From CAYMDJ01 sp964537525 (GTDB lineage: Archaea > Aenigmatarchaeota > Aenigmatarchaeia > QMZP01): a stretch of 20,158 nucleotides of DNA. Both the position numbers and the translations under genes were made by a program. The notes under the pieces are model-generated. The model was given only the letters and a program-made list of their open reading frames with translations. It made no database searches and was not told the origin of the DNA. Location: assembly GCA_964537525.1 (NCBI GenBank), contig CAZIAB010000011.1, positions 1 to 20,158 of the forward strand, in the 5' to 3' direction. This document shows, in pieces, positions 13,209 to 20,158 of this stretch (its first letter is position 1; each line of letters starts with the position of its first letter).

Positions 13209-16133
13209 ATGTTCATGGCATTCACGAAGGAGTCACTGAAAAAGGAATTCACAAAGGACTGGAAGAAGCATTATCAGCTTGAGATATTCAAGGAAAAGGG
13301 CTTCAAGAGAAAAAGGTGTCCACGCTGCGGGAAGAATTTCTGGACGCTTGATGAGGGCAGGAAGCTCTGCGGTGACCCGCCCTGCGAGAGCTACGGCTTC
13401 CTTGGGATGCCGATAACAAAGAAGAAATGGGATTACATAGAGGCATGGAGGCAGTTCGAGCTGTTCTTCAAGAAGAACGGACACGATTCAGTTCCCCGCT
13501 ATCCTGTTATAGACCGGTGGAGGCCTGACCTCTATTTCACCATGGCGTCAATACAGGACTTCCAGCGCCTTGACAAGGGGAACATGGTTTTCGAGTTTCC
13601 CTCCAACCCCCTCATCGTTCCCCAGATGTGCATGAGGTTCAATGACATACCGAACGTCGGCATAACCGGGCGCCATCACACATCGTTCATAATGGGCGGA
13701 CAGCATTCCTTTGGCGACTACTGGAAGGACAGGTGCATAGAGCTGAATTTTGATTTCCTCACGAAATCCATGGGAATCCCTGAGAAGGAGCTCACCTACA
13801 CGGAGGATTTGTGGGCAATGCCCGACTTCTCTGCATTCGGCCCCTCGATGGAGACCTTCTCAAAGGGCCTCGAGATTGTCAACTCTGTTTTCATGCAGTT
13901 CACGAGGAAAGGAAGCTCCTTCAGGGAGCTTCCCATGAAGGTCATAGACGTTGGCTGGGGGCACGAGAGGATTGCATGGTTCACCACGGGAACGTACACG
14001 GGTTACGATACTACCTTCGGCCCTGTAATAAAGTGGATGAAGAAGCAGACAGGCTTCCACCAGAATGACCTCTTCGATGAGTATTCGAAGTTCGCAGGCC
14101 ATCTCAACGTTGACGAGGTCAAAAACACCGATAAGATAAGGAAAGAGATAGCAAAGACCCTGGGGGTCGATGTCAGGGAGCTTAACTCCGTCGTTGAGCC
14201 GGTCCAGGCGCTCTATGCAATAGCAGACCACGCAAAGACCCTCCTGTTTGCAATAACGGACGGTGGGATTCCATCCAACGTGGGGGGCGGCTACAACCTG
14301 AGGGTCCTGCTCAGGAGGGCATTCTCGTTCATGAAGGATTTCGATTTCAACTTCACCCTGCCTAAGGTGGCAGAGCTCCACGCAAAGCATCTCTACCCGC
14401 TATTCCCCGAGCTCATGGGAGGAAGGGACAACCTATCTAAGATAGTGGACATGGAGAACGAGAGGTATGAAAAGACGCTCGAGAAGACAGGTCTCCTGAT
14501 TAAGACAGAGCTCAATAGGGGGAAGCTGGACACCAAGAAAATGATACAGCTCTACATATCCAACGGGATAAACCCGGAGCTCATAGAAAAGGTCGCGAGG
14601 GAGCAGGGCCATGATTTCTCGGTACCTACGGATTTCTACATAAAGCTGACTGACGCCCACATGACAGGAGAGAAGGAGAAAGACAAGGGGCACCTCAGGG
14701 TTTCCACGAGGGGAATCCAGGAGACAAGGATGCTCTACTACGACGATCCATACCAGAAGGAGTTCGACGCCCACGTAGTTGCAAAGAAGAAGTCAGGGAA
14801 AGACACATGGCTGGTACTTGACAAGACCCTCTTTTACCCAGAGGGCGGAGGGCAGCCCTTTGACCAGGGGATGCTTACAAAGGGGGCTGAAGAGTTCACG
14901 GTCAGCAGCGTCCAGAAGCTCGAGGGCATAGTGTTCCACAGGATAAACAAGCCCGACAAGATAAAGAAGGGCGACATCCTGCACGGGAAGATAGACTGGG
15001 AAAAGAGATACACGCTGATGAAGATGCACAGTGCAACCCACCTCGTTGCAGGTGCAGCGAGAAAGGTCATAGGGCCCCACATATGGCAGGCCGGAGCTAA
15101 CAAGGGCTTTGAAAGGTCGAGGATAGACCTCACCCACTACAAGCCCTTTACCCACGAGGAGGTAGCCCAGATAGAGAGGGTTGCCAATGACATGGTCAAG
15201 AGGGAGATGCCCATAAAGTCACAGGTCCTGCCCAGGGCAGAGGCAGAGAAGAAATACGGGTTCATACTCTACCAGGGTGGCGCCTCCCCTGGAAAGGACG
15301 TGAGGGTCATAAACACAGCCAACGGGTTCGATGTCGAGGCATGCGGAGGGACGCACCTCCAGAACACGGGCGAGATAGACCTGATAAAGATAATAAGGAC
15401 AGAGAGGATACAGGACGGGGTCAACAGGATAGAGTTCGCTGCAGGGAACCCGGCCTTTGATTTCATAACAGAGAACGAGGCCGTCGTGAAGAAGATACTC
15501 CATTCCGTAAGCAAGATAGGTTTCTATGAGAACATTGCCCGCTCCCTGCAGACAGAGGAGGATGCATCCTACGACGTAATATCAGCTTCATCCGTCTTCT
15601 CAGTGGAACCCAAAACCCTCCTGAACACATTCCAGCGCTTCGTGGACGAGATGGGGAAAGACCACGATGAACTCAACAGGATAAGGAAGGAGATGGGGAT
15701 GCCGGAGAAGATTCTTCCAACCGAGACATTCTTCAGGAATGCCCCGAGGGTATCAAACATGAGGACGCTTGCAGCGAACATCTTCCATGTCTGGAAGGAG
15801 CAGAAGAAGGAGATTGACGGCCAGAAGGAGTCCCTGGCAAGGGTCAAGGCATCAAAACTCATTTCCAAGTCCAGGAAAGGAAGACTGATGGACATAATAA
15901 AGGGTGAGAGGAGCGACCTCATAAAGACAGCTTCAGAGATAGTGGACAAGAACCCTGACGTCACGGTCATCCTGTCCAACCAGGCCGGGGACCTCGTCGT
16001 GATGAGCCGCAGGGAGAATGCCGGCGACGTCCTGAATGAAATAACAAAGAAGGCCGGTGGCTCTGGCGGGGGAAAGGGAAACCTTGCGCAGGGCAGGGTT
16101 GAGGTATCAAAGTTCGTGAAGCTGCTGGGTTAG
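13209..16133 (+). CDS. alaS: Alanyl-tRNA synthetase, archaeal type
   Basis: The 974-aa enzyme attaches alanine to tRNA-Ala and edits mischarged Ser/Gly. An archaeal N-terminal extension carries a zinc-type motif (C37, C40, C54, C59; CPRCGKNFWT and CGDPPCE). The class II catalytic domain follows, with FTMASIQDFQRL, RFNDIPNVGITGRHHTSF and a VGWGHERIAWFTTGT region. The editing domain has HSATH (H607, H611) and CGGTH (C712, H716), the four zinc/editing ligands. The C-Ala domain ends with the Gly-rich GGSGGGKGNLAQGRV. All expected motifs are intact; the length is somewhat above the ~900-aa archaeal norm. ATG 13209 and 13215 are both possible, with a weak AGGA upstream. It is divergent from the surface operon and overlaps the convergent thioredoxin-like gene by 4 bp. 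Confidence 0.97.
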   Translation: MFMAFTKESLKKEFTKDWKKHYQLEIFKEKGFKRKRCPRCGKNFWTLDEGRKLCGDPPCESYGFLGMPITKKKWDYIEAWRQFELFFKKNGHDSVPRYPVIDRWRPDLYFTMASIQDFQRLDKGNMVFEFPSNPLIVPQMCMRFNDIPNVGITGRHHTSFIMGGQHSFGDYWKDRCIELNFDFLTKSMGIPEKELTYTEDLWAMPDFSAFGPSMETFSKGLEIVNSVFMQFTRKGSSFRELPMKVIDVGWGHERIAWFTTGTYTGYDTTFGPVIKWMKKQTGFHQNDLFDEYSKFAGHLNVDEVKNTDKIRKEIAKTLGVDVRELNSVVEPVQALYAIADHAKTLLFAITDGGIPSNVGGGYNLRVLLRRAFSFMKDFDFNFTLPKVAELHAKHLYPLFPELMGGRDNLSKIVDMENERYEKTLEKTGLLIKTELNRGKLDTKKMIQLYISNGINPELIEKVAREQGHDFSVPTDFYIKLTDAHMTGEKEKDKGHLRVSTRGIQETRMLYYDDPYQKEFDAHVVAKKKSGKDTWLVLDKTLFYPEGGGQPFDQGMLTKGAEEFTVSSVQKLEGIVFHRINKPDKIKKGDILHGKIDWEKRYTLMKMHSATHLVAGAARKVIGPHIWQAGANKGFERSRIDLTHYKPFTHEEVAQIERVANDMVKREMPIKSQVLPRAEAEKKYGFILYQGGASPGKDVRVINTANGFDVEACGGTHLQNTGEIDLIKIIRTERIQDGVNRIEFAAGNPAFDFITENEAVVKKILHSVSKIGFYENIARSLQTEEDASYDVISASSVFSVEPKTLLNTFQRFVDEMGKDHDELNRIRKEMGMPEKILPTETFFRNAPRVSNMRTLAANIFHVWKEQKKEIDGQKESLARVKASKLISKSRKGRLMDIIKGERSDLIKTASEIVDKNPDVTVILSNQAGDLVVMSRRENAGDVLNEITKKAGGSGGGKGNLAQGRVEVSKFVKLLG

Positions 16134-16570
16134 TATTCCAACATAAGGCATTCCCTCGGCTGGGCAATCGCGTTCTCGCAAAAAACCTGCAAGAGGCTAC
16201 TGTCAGTTATCTCCATGCCATCGAGGGATATTATCCTTCCCTGGTTCCCTATAAGGCCGAGCCTGGTTTCATTCCCTTCAATGTTCTCCAGGACCACGTA
16301 TCCCTTCATCCTCGCTGCAAAGCCGTTGAGTATAAAGTTCCTGTCAACGCACTCCGTGCAGTTCTCTGCATAGAAGTTCTCTATCAGGACCATACCTGTC
16401 CTCAGGACCTGTATCTGCTCCTGCGGGCTGAGCTCATAATCTATTATGCTCGGTATCTCCTCTGCCTGCGGCTGGCTCGAGAGGTTCGCGCTGTTCATTG
16501 CGAAGCCTACGGCTGACATCACCATTATGACCAGCACGAGCAATGAGCCCGCAAGCTTCATCTGTCCCAT
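16130..16570 (-). CDS. Small exported, membrane-anchored thioredoxin-like CxxC protein
   Basis: The 146-aa protein has an N-terminal hydrophobic segment (about residues 5-24) acting as signal or anchor, a polar linker, and a short domain with VLIENFYAENCTECVDR. This resembles the first strand and CxxC active site (C71, C74) of thioredoxin-fold proteins. Two more cysteines, C131 and C141, lie near the C-terminus. A clear cis-Pro motif is not visible and the domain (~90 aa) is short, so membership is probable, not certain. Such a protein outside the membrane could oxidise or isomerise disulfides, and this locus encodes three very Cys-rich secreted proteins; that link is inference. A TATA box at 16591-16600 puts the transcript start at the ATG, so the first Met (MGQMKL) is preferred. 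It ends tail-to-tail with alaS. Confidence 0.75.
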   Translation of the reverse strand: MGQMKLAGSLLVLVIMVMSAVGFAMNSANLSSQPQAEEIPSIIDYELSPQEQIQVLRTGMVLIENFYAENCTECVDRNFILNGFAARMKGYVVLENIEGNETRLGLIGNQGRIISLDGMEITDSSLLQVFCENAIAQPRECLMLEY

Positions 16571-16590
16571 ACTAACCCATAAAGGGCAAG

Positions 16591-16600
16591 GATATAAAAA
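16591..16600 (-). promoter_or_regulatory. TATA box for the CxxC protein gene (leaderless start)
   Basis: TTTTTATATC on the minus strand lies about 25 bp before the ATG at 16570. It sits in the 37-bp gap after the nitroreductase stop, so the CxxC gene has its own promoter. Confidence 0.6.
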
Positions 16601-16607
16601 GCTTGTG

Positions 16608-17129
16608 TTATTCGTACCTCTCCCACCTGACGACTTCCTTGAGGTCCCACCTCTTCGGAGGGTTGGGCTTCTCGGCAGGATAACCGAGGGTTATTATCAT
16701 CATCGGTCTCACGTGGCTTGGAAGGATGACCGCGTTCGCGACCTCGGTCTCGTCAAACCCGCCAATCCAGCACGAGCCGATACCGAGCTCCCACGCGGCG
16801 AGCATGAGGTTCTGCGCGGCAGCGGCTGTATTCTGTATGGAAAAGAGATTCCTGCCGCGTTCCCCGTATTGTGACAGCTTGTTGTTGTCAGAGCAGACGA
16901 CAATCACCACAGGAGCATTCTCAACGAGCTCCTTCTGGTAGCTGGCCTCGGCCAGCTTCTTCTTCGTGGTTTCGTTCCTTACTATTATGAACTCCCAGTT
17001 CTGGGCGTTCCTCGAGGAGGGGGCATGTATCGCGGCCTCCATTATCCTGAACATCACGTCCTCCCCGATAGGAGTTGGGTTGTACTTTCTGATGCTCCTC
17101 CTGGTCTTTATGCACTCGAGAGTATTCAT
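16608..17129 (-). CDS. Nitroreductase family FMN-dependent oxidoreductase
   Basis: The 173-aa protein is a complete short nitroreductase-family enzyme, which as a dimer binds FMN and reduces substrates with NAD(P)H. The FMN phosphate-binding TRRSIRKY motif is near residue 9. HAPSSRNAQNWEFIIV follows as the usual APSxxNxQPW-like segment. NTAAAAQNLMLAAWELGIGSCWIGGF is the conserved central helix and turn, and ITLGYPAEKPNPPKR is the closing segment. The physiological substrate cannot be told from sequence; family members act on nitroaromatics, quinones, flavins or enoates. GGTG lies 6 nt before the ATG. It is divergent from the PHP gene across 54 bp and followed on the same strand by the CxxC protein. 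Confidence 0.93.
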   Translation of the reverse strand: MNTLECIKTRRSIRKYNPTPIGEDVMFRIMEAAIHAPSSRNAQNWEFIIVRNETTKKKLAEASYQKELVENAPVVIVVCSDNNKLSQYGERGRNLFSIQNTAAAAQNLMLAAWELGIGSCWIGGFDETEVANAVILPSHVRPMMIITLGYPAEKPNPPKRWDLKEVVRWERYE

Positions 17130-17183
17130 CTACGCACCTAATATCTATTAAATCCCGTAAACTTAAAATAAACAGGCGATTTC
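17130..17183. promoter_or_regulatory. Divergent promoter region (nitroreductase / PHP hydrolase)
   Basis: This 54-bp gap holds two TATA-like elements. CTATTAAAT at 17145-17153 could drive the plus-strand PHP gene with a leader of about 9 nt. TTATTTTAAG on minus at 17163-17172 could drive the nitroreductase with a leader of about 12 nt that includes GGTG. The two promoters would overlap and compete. Confidence 0.4.
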
Positions 17184-17807
17184 ATGAAGAGATGGGAGCC
17201 CATTAGGCAACATATTAAGACAGGAGAATGGCACGTCCACACCAACTACACCGACGGCTACAACACGGTCATGGAGATGTGTGAGCAGGCAAAAAAGAAC
17301 GGCCTTACCCTAATGGCCATCGCTGAGCACGTCAGGAAGGAGACTCTCTACGAATGGGACTCCCTGAAGAAGGAGGTGGAGGAGGCCAGGAAGCGCTTCC
17401 CCAAAATGAAAATCCTTCTCGGATGCGAGGCAAAGGTCATGGGAACGGATGGGGAGCTGGACATAAATGAGCCACTCAAGAACGAGTGCGACCTTCTGGT
17501 CGGCGTGTTCCACGGCTTCCCAACGAACGACAAGCACTCCCTTTTGCAGGCCGCGAGGAACATGCTCAAGGACCCGCTCCTCGATGTCTTCGGCCACCCA
17601 ATGACCCTCCTGAACAGGAGCACCCCTCCACTCACAGAGCCAGAGCTCCTGTCGTTAATGGAAGACTGCAGAAAAAACAACGTCCTCGTCGAAATAAGCA
17701 GCCGCTATCCGAGCTCTCCCGAGCTCACCGAGGCAATAAAGAGGAGCGGCGCCCTGACGGTCCCGGGCTCTGACGCCCATAGGACCACCGAGATAAGGAA
17801 AATCTGA
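17184..17807 (+). CDS. PHP-domain metal-dependent phosphoesterase
   Basis: The 207-aa protein has the PHP metal-ligand set in order: H17 and H19 (WHVHTNYTDG), H49 (IAEH), E82 (LGCEAKV), H110 (VFHGFP), H138 (FGHPM), D197 and H199 (PGSDAHRTTEI). These bind a di- or trinuclear metal centre in a TIM-barrel-like fold. Relatives include histidinol-phosphatase-like enzymes, PolX C-terminal domains and other nucleotide or sugar phosphatases. All ligands are present, so the enzyme should be active, but the substrate is not evident. It ends shortly after the last metal motif (EIRKI), slightly compact for the family. It appears monocistronic; the next gene has its own TATA box. Confidence 0.9.
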   Translation: MKRWEPIRQHIKTGEWHVHTNYTDGYNTVMEMCEQAKKNGLTLMAIAEHVRKETLYEWDSLKKEVEEARKRFPKMKILLGCEAKVMGTDGELDINEPLKNECDLLVGVFHGFPTNDKHSLLQAARNMLKDPLLDVFGHPMTLLNRSTPPLTEPELLSLMEDCRKNNVLVEISSRYPSSPELTEAIKRSGALTVPGSDAHRTTEIRKI

Positions 17808-17844
17808 GGTAACGGCCACGAGAAGGGCTTTGGTACAGAAAAGG

Positions 17845-17852
17845 TTTATAAA
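17845..17852 (+). promoter_or_regulatory. TATA box for the 82-aa orphan (leaderless start)
   Basis: TTTATAAA is centred about 26 bp before the ATG at 17875, so transcription should begin at the start codon. No SD is visible. Confidence 0.65.
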
Positions 17853-17874
17853 ATTTTAATCAATGGATTAGCAC

Positions 17875-18123
17875 ATGAGCCATGAACAAATGGAAATGTT
17901 TGTAATAACGTTCAGAGCTTTCTGTAGTGAAAGGCCGTGCCGCAAATACATAGGAGAAGGTAGGAACGGTGTTCATTATTTACAGTGTGGAGAAGATAAT
18001 GTTTTAGCTTTGCATGAGAAATCCGGATTAATGGATGTTTTAACCGATGATTTGCCACCCGGAGTTTCTGATTTGATAGAAGCGGGCGAAAAAGCAGGCT
18101 ACAAAATCCACTATTTAAAATAA
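17875..18123 (+). CDS. Small AT-rich orphan protein (82 aa)
   Basis: I recognise no family. The protein is soluble, mixed alpha/beta in appearance, with three cysteines (FCSERPC near residues 17-22 and LQCGED near 38) and a tidy end GYKIHYLK. Its codons (AAT, TTT, TTA, GAT) and base composition are clearly more AT-rich than the neighbouring genes, which favour GC-ending codons and AGG. This suggests recent acquisition or a fast-evolving gene. A precise leaderless promoter supports expression. A minus-strand ORF also spans the region but lacks promoter support. The FCSERPCRK stretch is not enough to claim zinc binding. Confidence 0.7.
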   Translation: MSHEQMEMFVITFRAFCSERPCRKYIGEGRNGVHYLQCGEDNVLALHEKSGLMDVLTDDLPPGVSDLIEAGEKAGYKIHYLK

Positions 18124-18148
18124 CCACAAAACGCTCTTTAATCACCAC

Positions 18149-18156
18149 TTTATATA
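18149..18156 (+). promoter_or_regulatory. TATA box for the glycosyltransferase/ATP-grasp unit
   Basis: TTTATATA is centred about 36 bp before the ATG at 18188, giving a short leader of about 10 nt that contains GGTG (18182-18185). Confidence 0.55.
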
Positions 18157-18187
18157 TTTCTATAACAATCCACAATAGCCTGGTGTA

Positions 18188-19204
18188 ATGATGTACGAGA
18201 TTCTGGTTTCAGGTCTGATTTCGTTCCTTCTAGTCATGATTCTCATGCCCCTGTGGATAAGGAGGGCGCACAGGAAGGGGCTGGTCGGGAAGGACATGAA
18301 CAAGAAGAGCAAACCCAAGGTAGCTGAGACAGGAGGGGTGGTTGTCTTCCTTTCCTTCATAATTGGCGTCATGGTCCTCTCTGTAATCAACTACATGAGT
18401 GAGCAGTATACGGACATGATAGTGATAATGATATCCCTGTTCTCAATAACCATAATAACACTTATTGCCTACATCGATGACGTGTCCGGCTGGAAGAAAG
18501 GCTTCGTGAGATGGAAGAAGCCCCTGATAACGATAACTGCGGTAATACCTCTCCTTCCCTTCATGCTGGGAAGGGACATGATAACAGTCCTCGGGAACGT
18601 GATAACCCTTCCATACCTCTTCTACCCCCTGATAATGGTCCCCATAGGTTTCGTGGTCGCAACCAATGCAGTCAACCTCCTCGGGGGCTTCAACGGCCTC
18701 GAGGCAGGTCTAGGAACAATCGGTTTCGCTACCCTCCTCTGGTTTGCTTGGGGGACCCCGTTTTCATCCTTAATCGTGATAGCGATTGCCTGCATGCTCG
18801 GCTTCCTCTGGTTCAACCGATACCCGTCAAGGGTCTTCCCTGGCGACACGCTCACGTACTTTATTGGCGGGACGTTTGCGATAGTCGCGGTCTTCGGATA
18901 TTTCCAGACAGTGACCATCCTCATAATGGCTCCGTACATCCTCGAGGGAATCATCAAGTCAAGGGAGATTCATTACATCTGGAGGAACAAGAGGATTTTC
19001 AAGCCAGAGTGTTTCGGCAAGGTCCAGAGGGACGGAAGCCTGAAGGCACCCTACCCGCAGATATGGTCAACCACCCACATAGCGATGCGGTTGATAAGGA
19101 GGATAAAGGGGAAGTGCTACGAGAACGACGTCACCTTCCTGATGGTCGGCATGTATGCAATATGGTGCCTTATCATAATAGCTTTCCTGGGGATGATGAT
19201 ATGA
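18188..19204 (+). CDS. GlcNAc-1-phosphate transferase-like glycosyltransferase family 4 membrane enzyme (AglH/WecA/MraY superfamily)
   Basis: The 338-aa polytopic protein (about nine to ten hydrophobic segments) belongs to the superfamily that transfers a sugar-1-phosphate from a UDP-sugar to a polyprenyl (dolichyl) phosphate, the first step of lipid-linked glycan assembly. Motifs in order are KPKVAETGG (residues 43-50), the Mg-binding AYIDDVSG (D97, D98), NAVNLLGGFNGLEAG (N160, N163), and FPGDTLTYFIGG (about 217-228). In archaea the GPT/AglH-like branch starts N-glycosylation with GlcNAc-1-P; the exact sugar here is inference. ATG 18188 and 18191 are both possible, and GGTG favours the latter slightly. 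Its TGA overlaps the next ATG (ATGA), so the downstream ATP-grasp ligase is translationally coupled and probably in the same pathway. Confidence 0.92.
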   Translation: MMYEILVSGLISFLLVMILMPLWIRRAHRKGLVGKDMNKKSKPKVAETGGVVVFLSFIIGVMVLSVINYMSEQYTDMIVIMISLFSITIITLIAYIDDVSGWKKGFVRWKKPLITITAVIPLLPFMLGRDMITVLGNVITLPYLFYPLIMVPIGFVVATNAVNLLGGFNGLEAGLGTIGFATLLWFAWGTPFSSLIVIAIACMLGFLWFNRYPSRVFPGDTLTYFIGGTFAIVAVFGYFQTVTILIMAPYILEGIIKSREIHYIWRNKRIFKPECFGKVQRDGSLKAPYPQIWSTTHIAMRLIRRIKGKCYENDVTFLMVGMYAIWCLIIIAFLGMMI

Positions 19205-20158
19205 AATTTCTGGTTACCGGTGCCGGGGGGCCGGCAGGGATGAACACAATAAGCTATTTCCCCAAGACAGAGACCGTAATCGCGTGCGATGCAGACCCCG
19301 GGGCAAGGAAGCGGCTCGCAAGGATAGGAATGGGCAAGATAAAGTTCTACAGGGTCCCTCTTGCAGGGGACGAATCCTTCCAGTCAGAGCTGGCCAAGAT
19401 AGTGGATTCTGAGAAGCCTGACTACATAATACCCACGGTCGACGAGGAGCTCGTTGTCCTTTCAGATAGCAAGGCCGCTTTCATGAAGATTGTCCTGATT
19501 TCCCCTCCCAAGACGATAAAGGCCTGCCTGGACAAGAAGAACCTCTATGACTTCTTCGAGGGGGAGCCTTTCTGCCCTGCCTTCGTTTCGGCATACGACA
19601 GGGAGCAGCTCGAGGACAGGTTCGAGGACAGGCCCGTATTCATGAAGCCCCGCGTCGGGAGGGGCACCAAGGGGACGCAGTACTTCGACAACGTGGAGGC
19701 CATCCCTGACAAGGCGATAAGCACTGACAACATATTCTGCGAGTTCCTTCCCGGACAGGAATACACGGTTGACGTAATCTGCGACACGAAGGGGAAGCCA
19801 ATCATAATTGTCCCGAGGAAGCGGCTCGACACAGATCAGGGGATATCAGTCCTCGGGGAGACAGAGAAGAGGGCGGACATCATCGAAATCGTGAAGGAGA
19901 TTTGCGGGGAGCTCGTGTTCGTTGGGGGCACCAACATGCAGTTCAAGCTCGACTGCGGGGGGAAACCCAAGCTAGTTGAAATCAACCCCAGGTTCTCCGG
20001 AGGCCTTCCGATAACTGTGGCGGCGGGCATAAACCCTGTCAAGATTCTGGTCGAGCTCCTACACAAGAGGAAGATAAGCAGGAACATGCTCCTGTGGTCA
20101 GAGGTCAAGGCAGAGAACAGGATAGCCAAGAAGGTAGGCCGCGACTACAAGCAGCCCT
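19201..20158 (+). CDS. ATP-grasp ligase, carbamoyl-phosphate-synthase-like (3' truncated by window end)
   Basis: Translation from the ATG of the ATGA overlap is open for 319 codons to the window edge. The start KFLVTGAGGPAGMN is the Rossmann-like pre-ATP-grasp domain. The lid and grasp follow (PVFMKPRVGRGTKGT, then CEFLPGQEYTVDVICD), and the Mg/ATP-binding core contains NMQFKLD and LVEINPRFSGG. This pattern is shared with CarB-like stand-alone ATP-grasp enzymes common in surface polysaccharide loci, which join a carboxylate to an amine or similar nucleophile through an acyl phosphate. It is too short and single-domain so far to be full carbamoyl-phosphate synthase (two ATP-grasp halves, over 1,000 aa), although the C-terminal part is not visible. 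Coupling with the GlcNAc-1-P transferase suggests glycan or precursor modification. Confidence 0.88.
   Translation, partial: MKFLVTGAGGPAGMNTISYFPKTETVIACDADPGARKRLARIGMGKIKFYRVPLAGDESFQSELAKIVDSEKPDYIIPTVDEELVVLSDSKAAFMKIVLISPPKTIKACLDKKNLYDFFEGEPFCPAFVSAYDREQLEDRFEDRPVFMKPRVGRGTKGTQYFDNVEAIPDKAISTDNIFCEFLPGQEYTVDVICDTKGKPIIIVPRKRLDTDQGISVLGETEKRADIIEIVKEICGELVFVGGTNMQFKLDCGGKPKLVEINPRFSGGLPITVAAGINPVKILVELLHKRKISRNMLLWSEVKAENRIAKKVGRDYKQP

Noticed and set aside
17912..18175. 87-codon minus-strand ORF opposite the small orphan
   Set aside because: It has no convincing promoter placement or homology and the plus-strand gene has an exact leaderless promoter.
19201..20158. Full carbamoyl-phosphate synthase large subunit (carB)
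   Set aside because: Only one pre-ATP-grasp/ATP-grasp unit is visible and the context is a glycan enzyme, with no carA neighbour; the truncated end leaves slight doubt.

Overview
This window comes from an archaeon. The evidence is a uL1-uL10-P1/L12 ribosomal stalk operon with an archaeal-type P1 ending in GLSSLFG, an archaeal-type alanyl-tRNA synthetase, an Lrp/AsnC regulator, an AglH/GPT-like GlcNAc-1-phosphate transferase, TATA-box promoters about 25 bp upstream of starts, several apparently leaderless genes, and Shine-Dalgarno (SD) motifs at internal operon starts. Giant exported Cys-rich proteins, a class III (pilin-like) signal peptide with a KGQVEL core followed by a GGYL motif, and AGG/ATA-rich codon use suggest a DPANN lineage (Woesearchaeota-, Aenigmarchaeota- or Diapherotrites-like). 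That placement is an inference, not proven.

Left part (1-4296): an acidic tail of an unidentified gene; a membrane-anchored coiled-coil protein with a C-terminal winged helix; an Lrp/AsnC regulator (minus) divergent from a stand-alone asparaginase N-domain protein (plus); then the stalk operon uL1-uL10-P1. The stalk promoter is a 16-bp palindromic TATA box overlapping the asparaginase stop codon. It is followed by a structured leader and tightly coupled starts (TGATG overlap, then a 1-nt gap).

Centre (4297-13025, minus strand, read right to left): an 8.7-kb three-gene surface operon. It encodes a 778-aa pilin-signal protein and two tandem paralogues of about 1,060 aa. Each paralogue has a cleavable signal peptide, four eight-cysteine modules alternating with predicted beta domains, many N-glycosylation sequons, and a C-terminal membrane anchor with a short tail ending in LTE-I/L-PP. 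The paralogues share tracts of perfect DNA identity (131, 73 and 41 nt) within otherwise diverged sequence. This operon is the most novel content here.

Right part (13026-20158): a structured intergenic region leads into alaS. A small exported thioredoxin-like CxxC protein lies tail-to-tail with alaS, followed by a nitroreductase, a divergent PHP-domain hydrolase, an AT-rich 82-aa orphan, and a two-gene unit of GlcNAc-1-P transferase plus an ATP-grasp ligase cut by the window end. A possible link is that the CxxC protein helps disulfide formation and the transferase starts N-glycan synthesis for the disulfide- and sequon-rich surface proteins. I saw no tRNA, rRNA, CRISPR array or insertion sequence.
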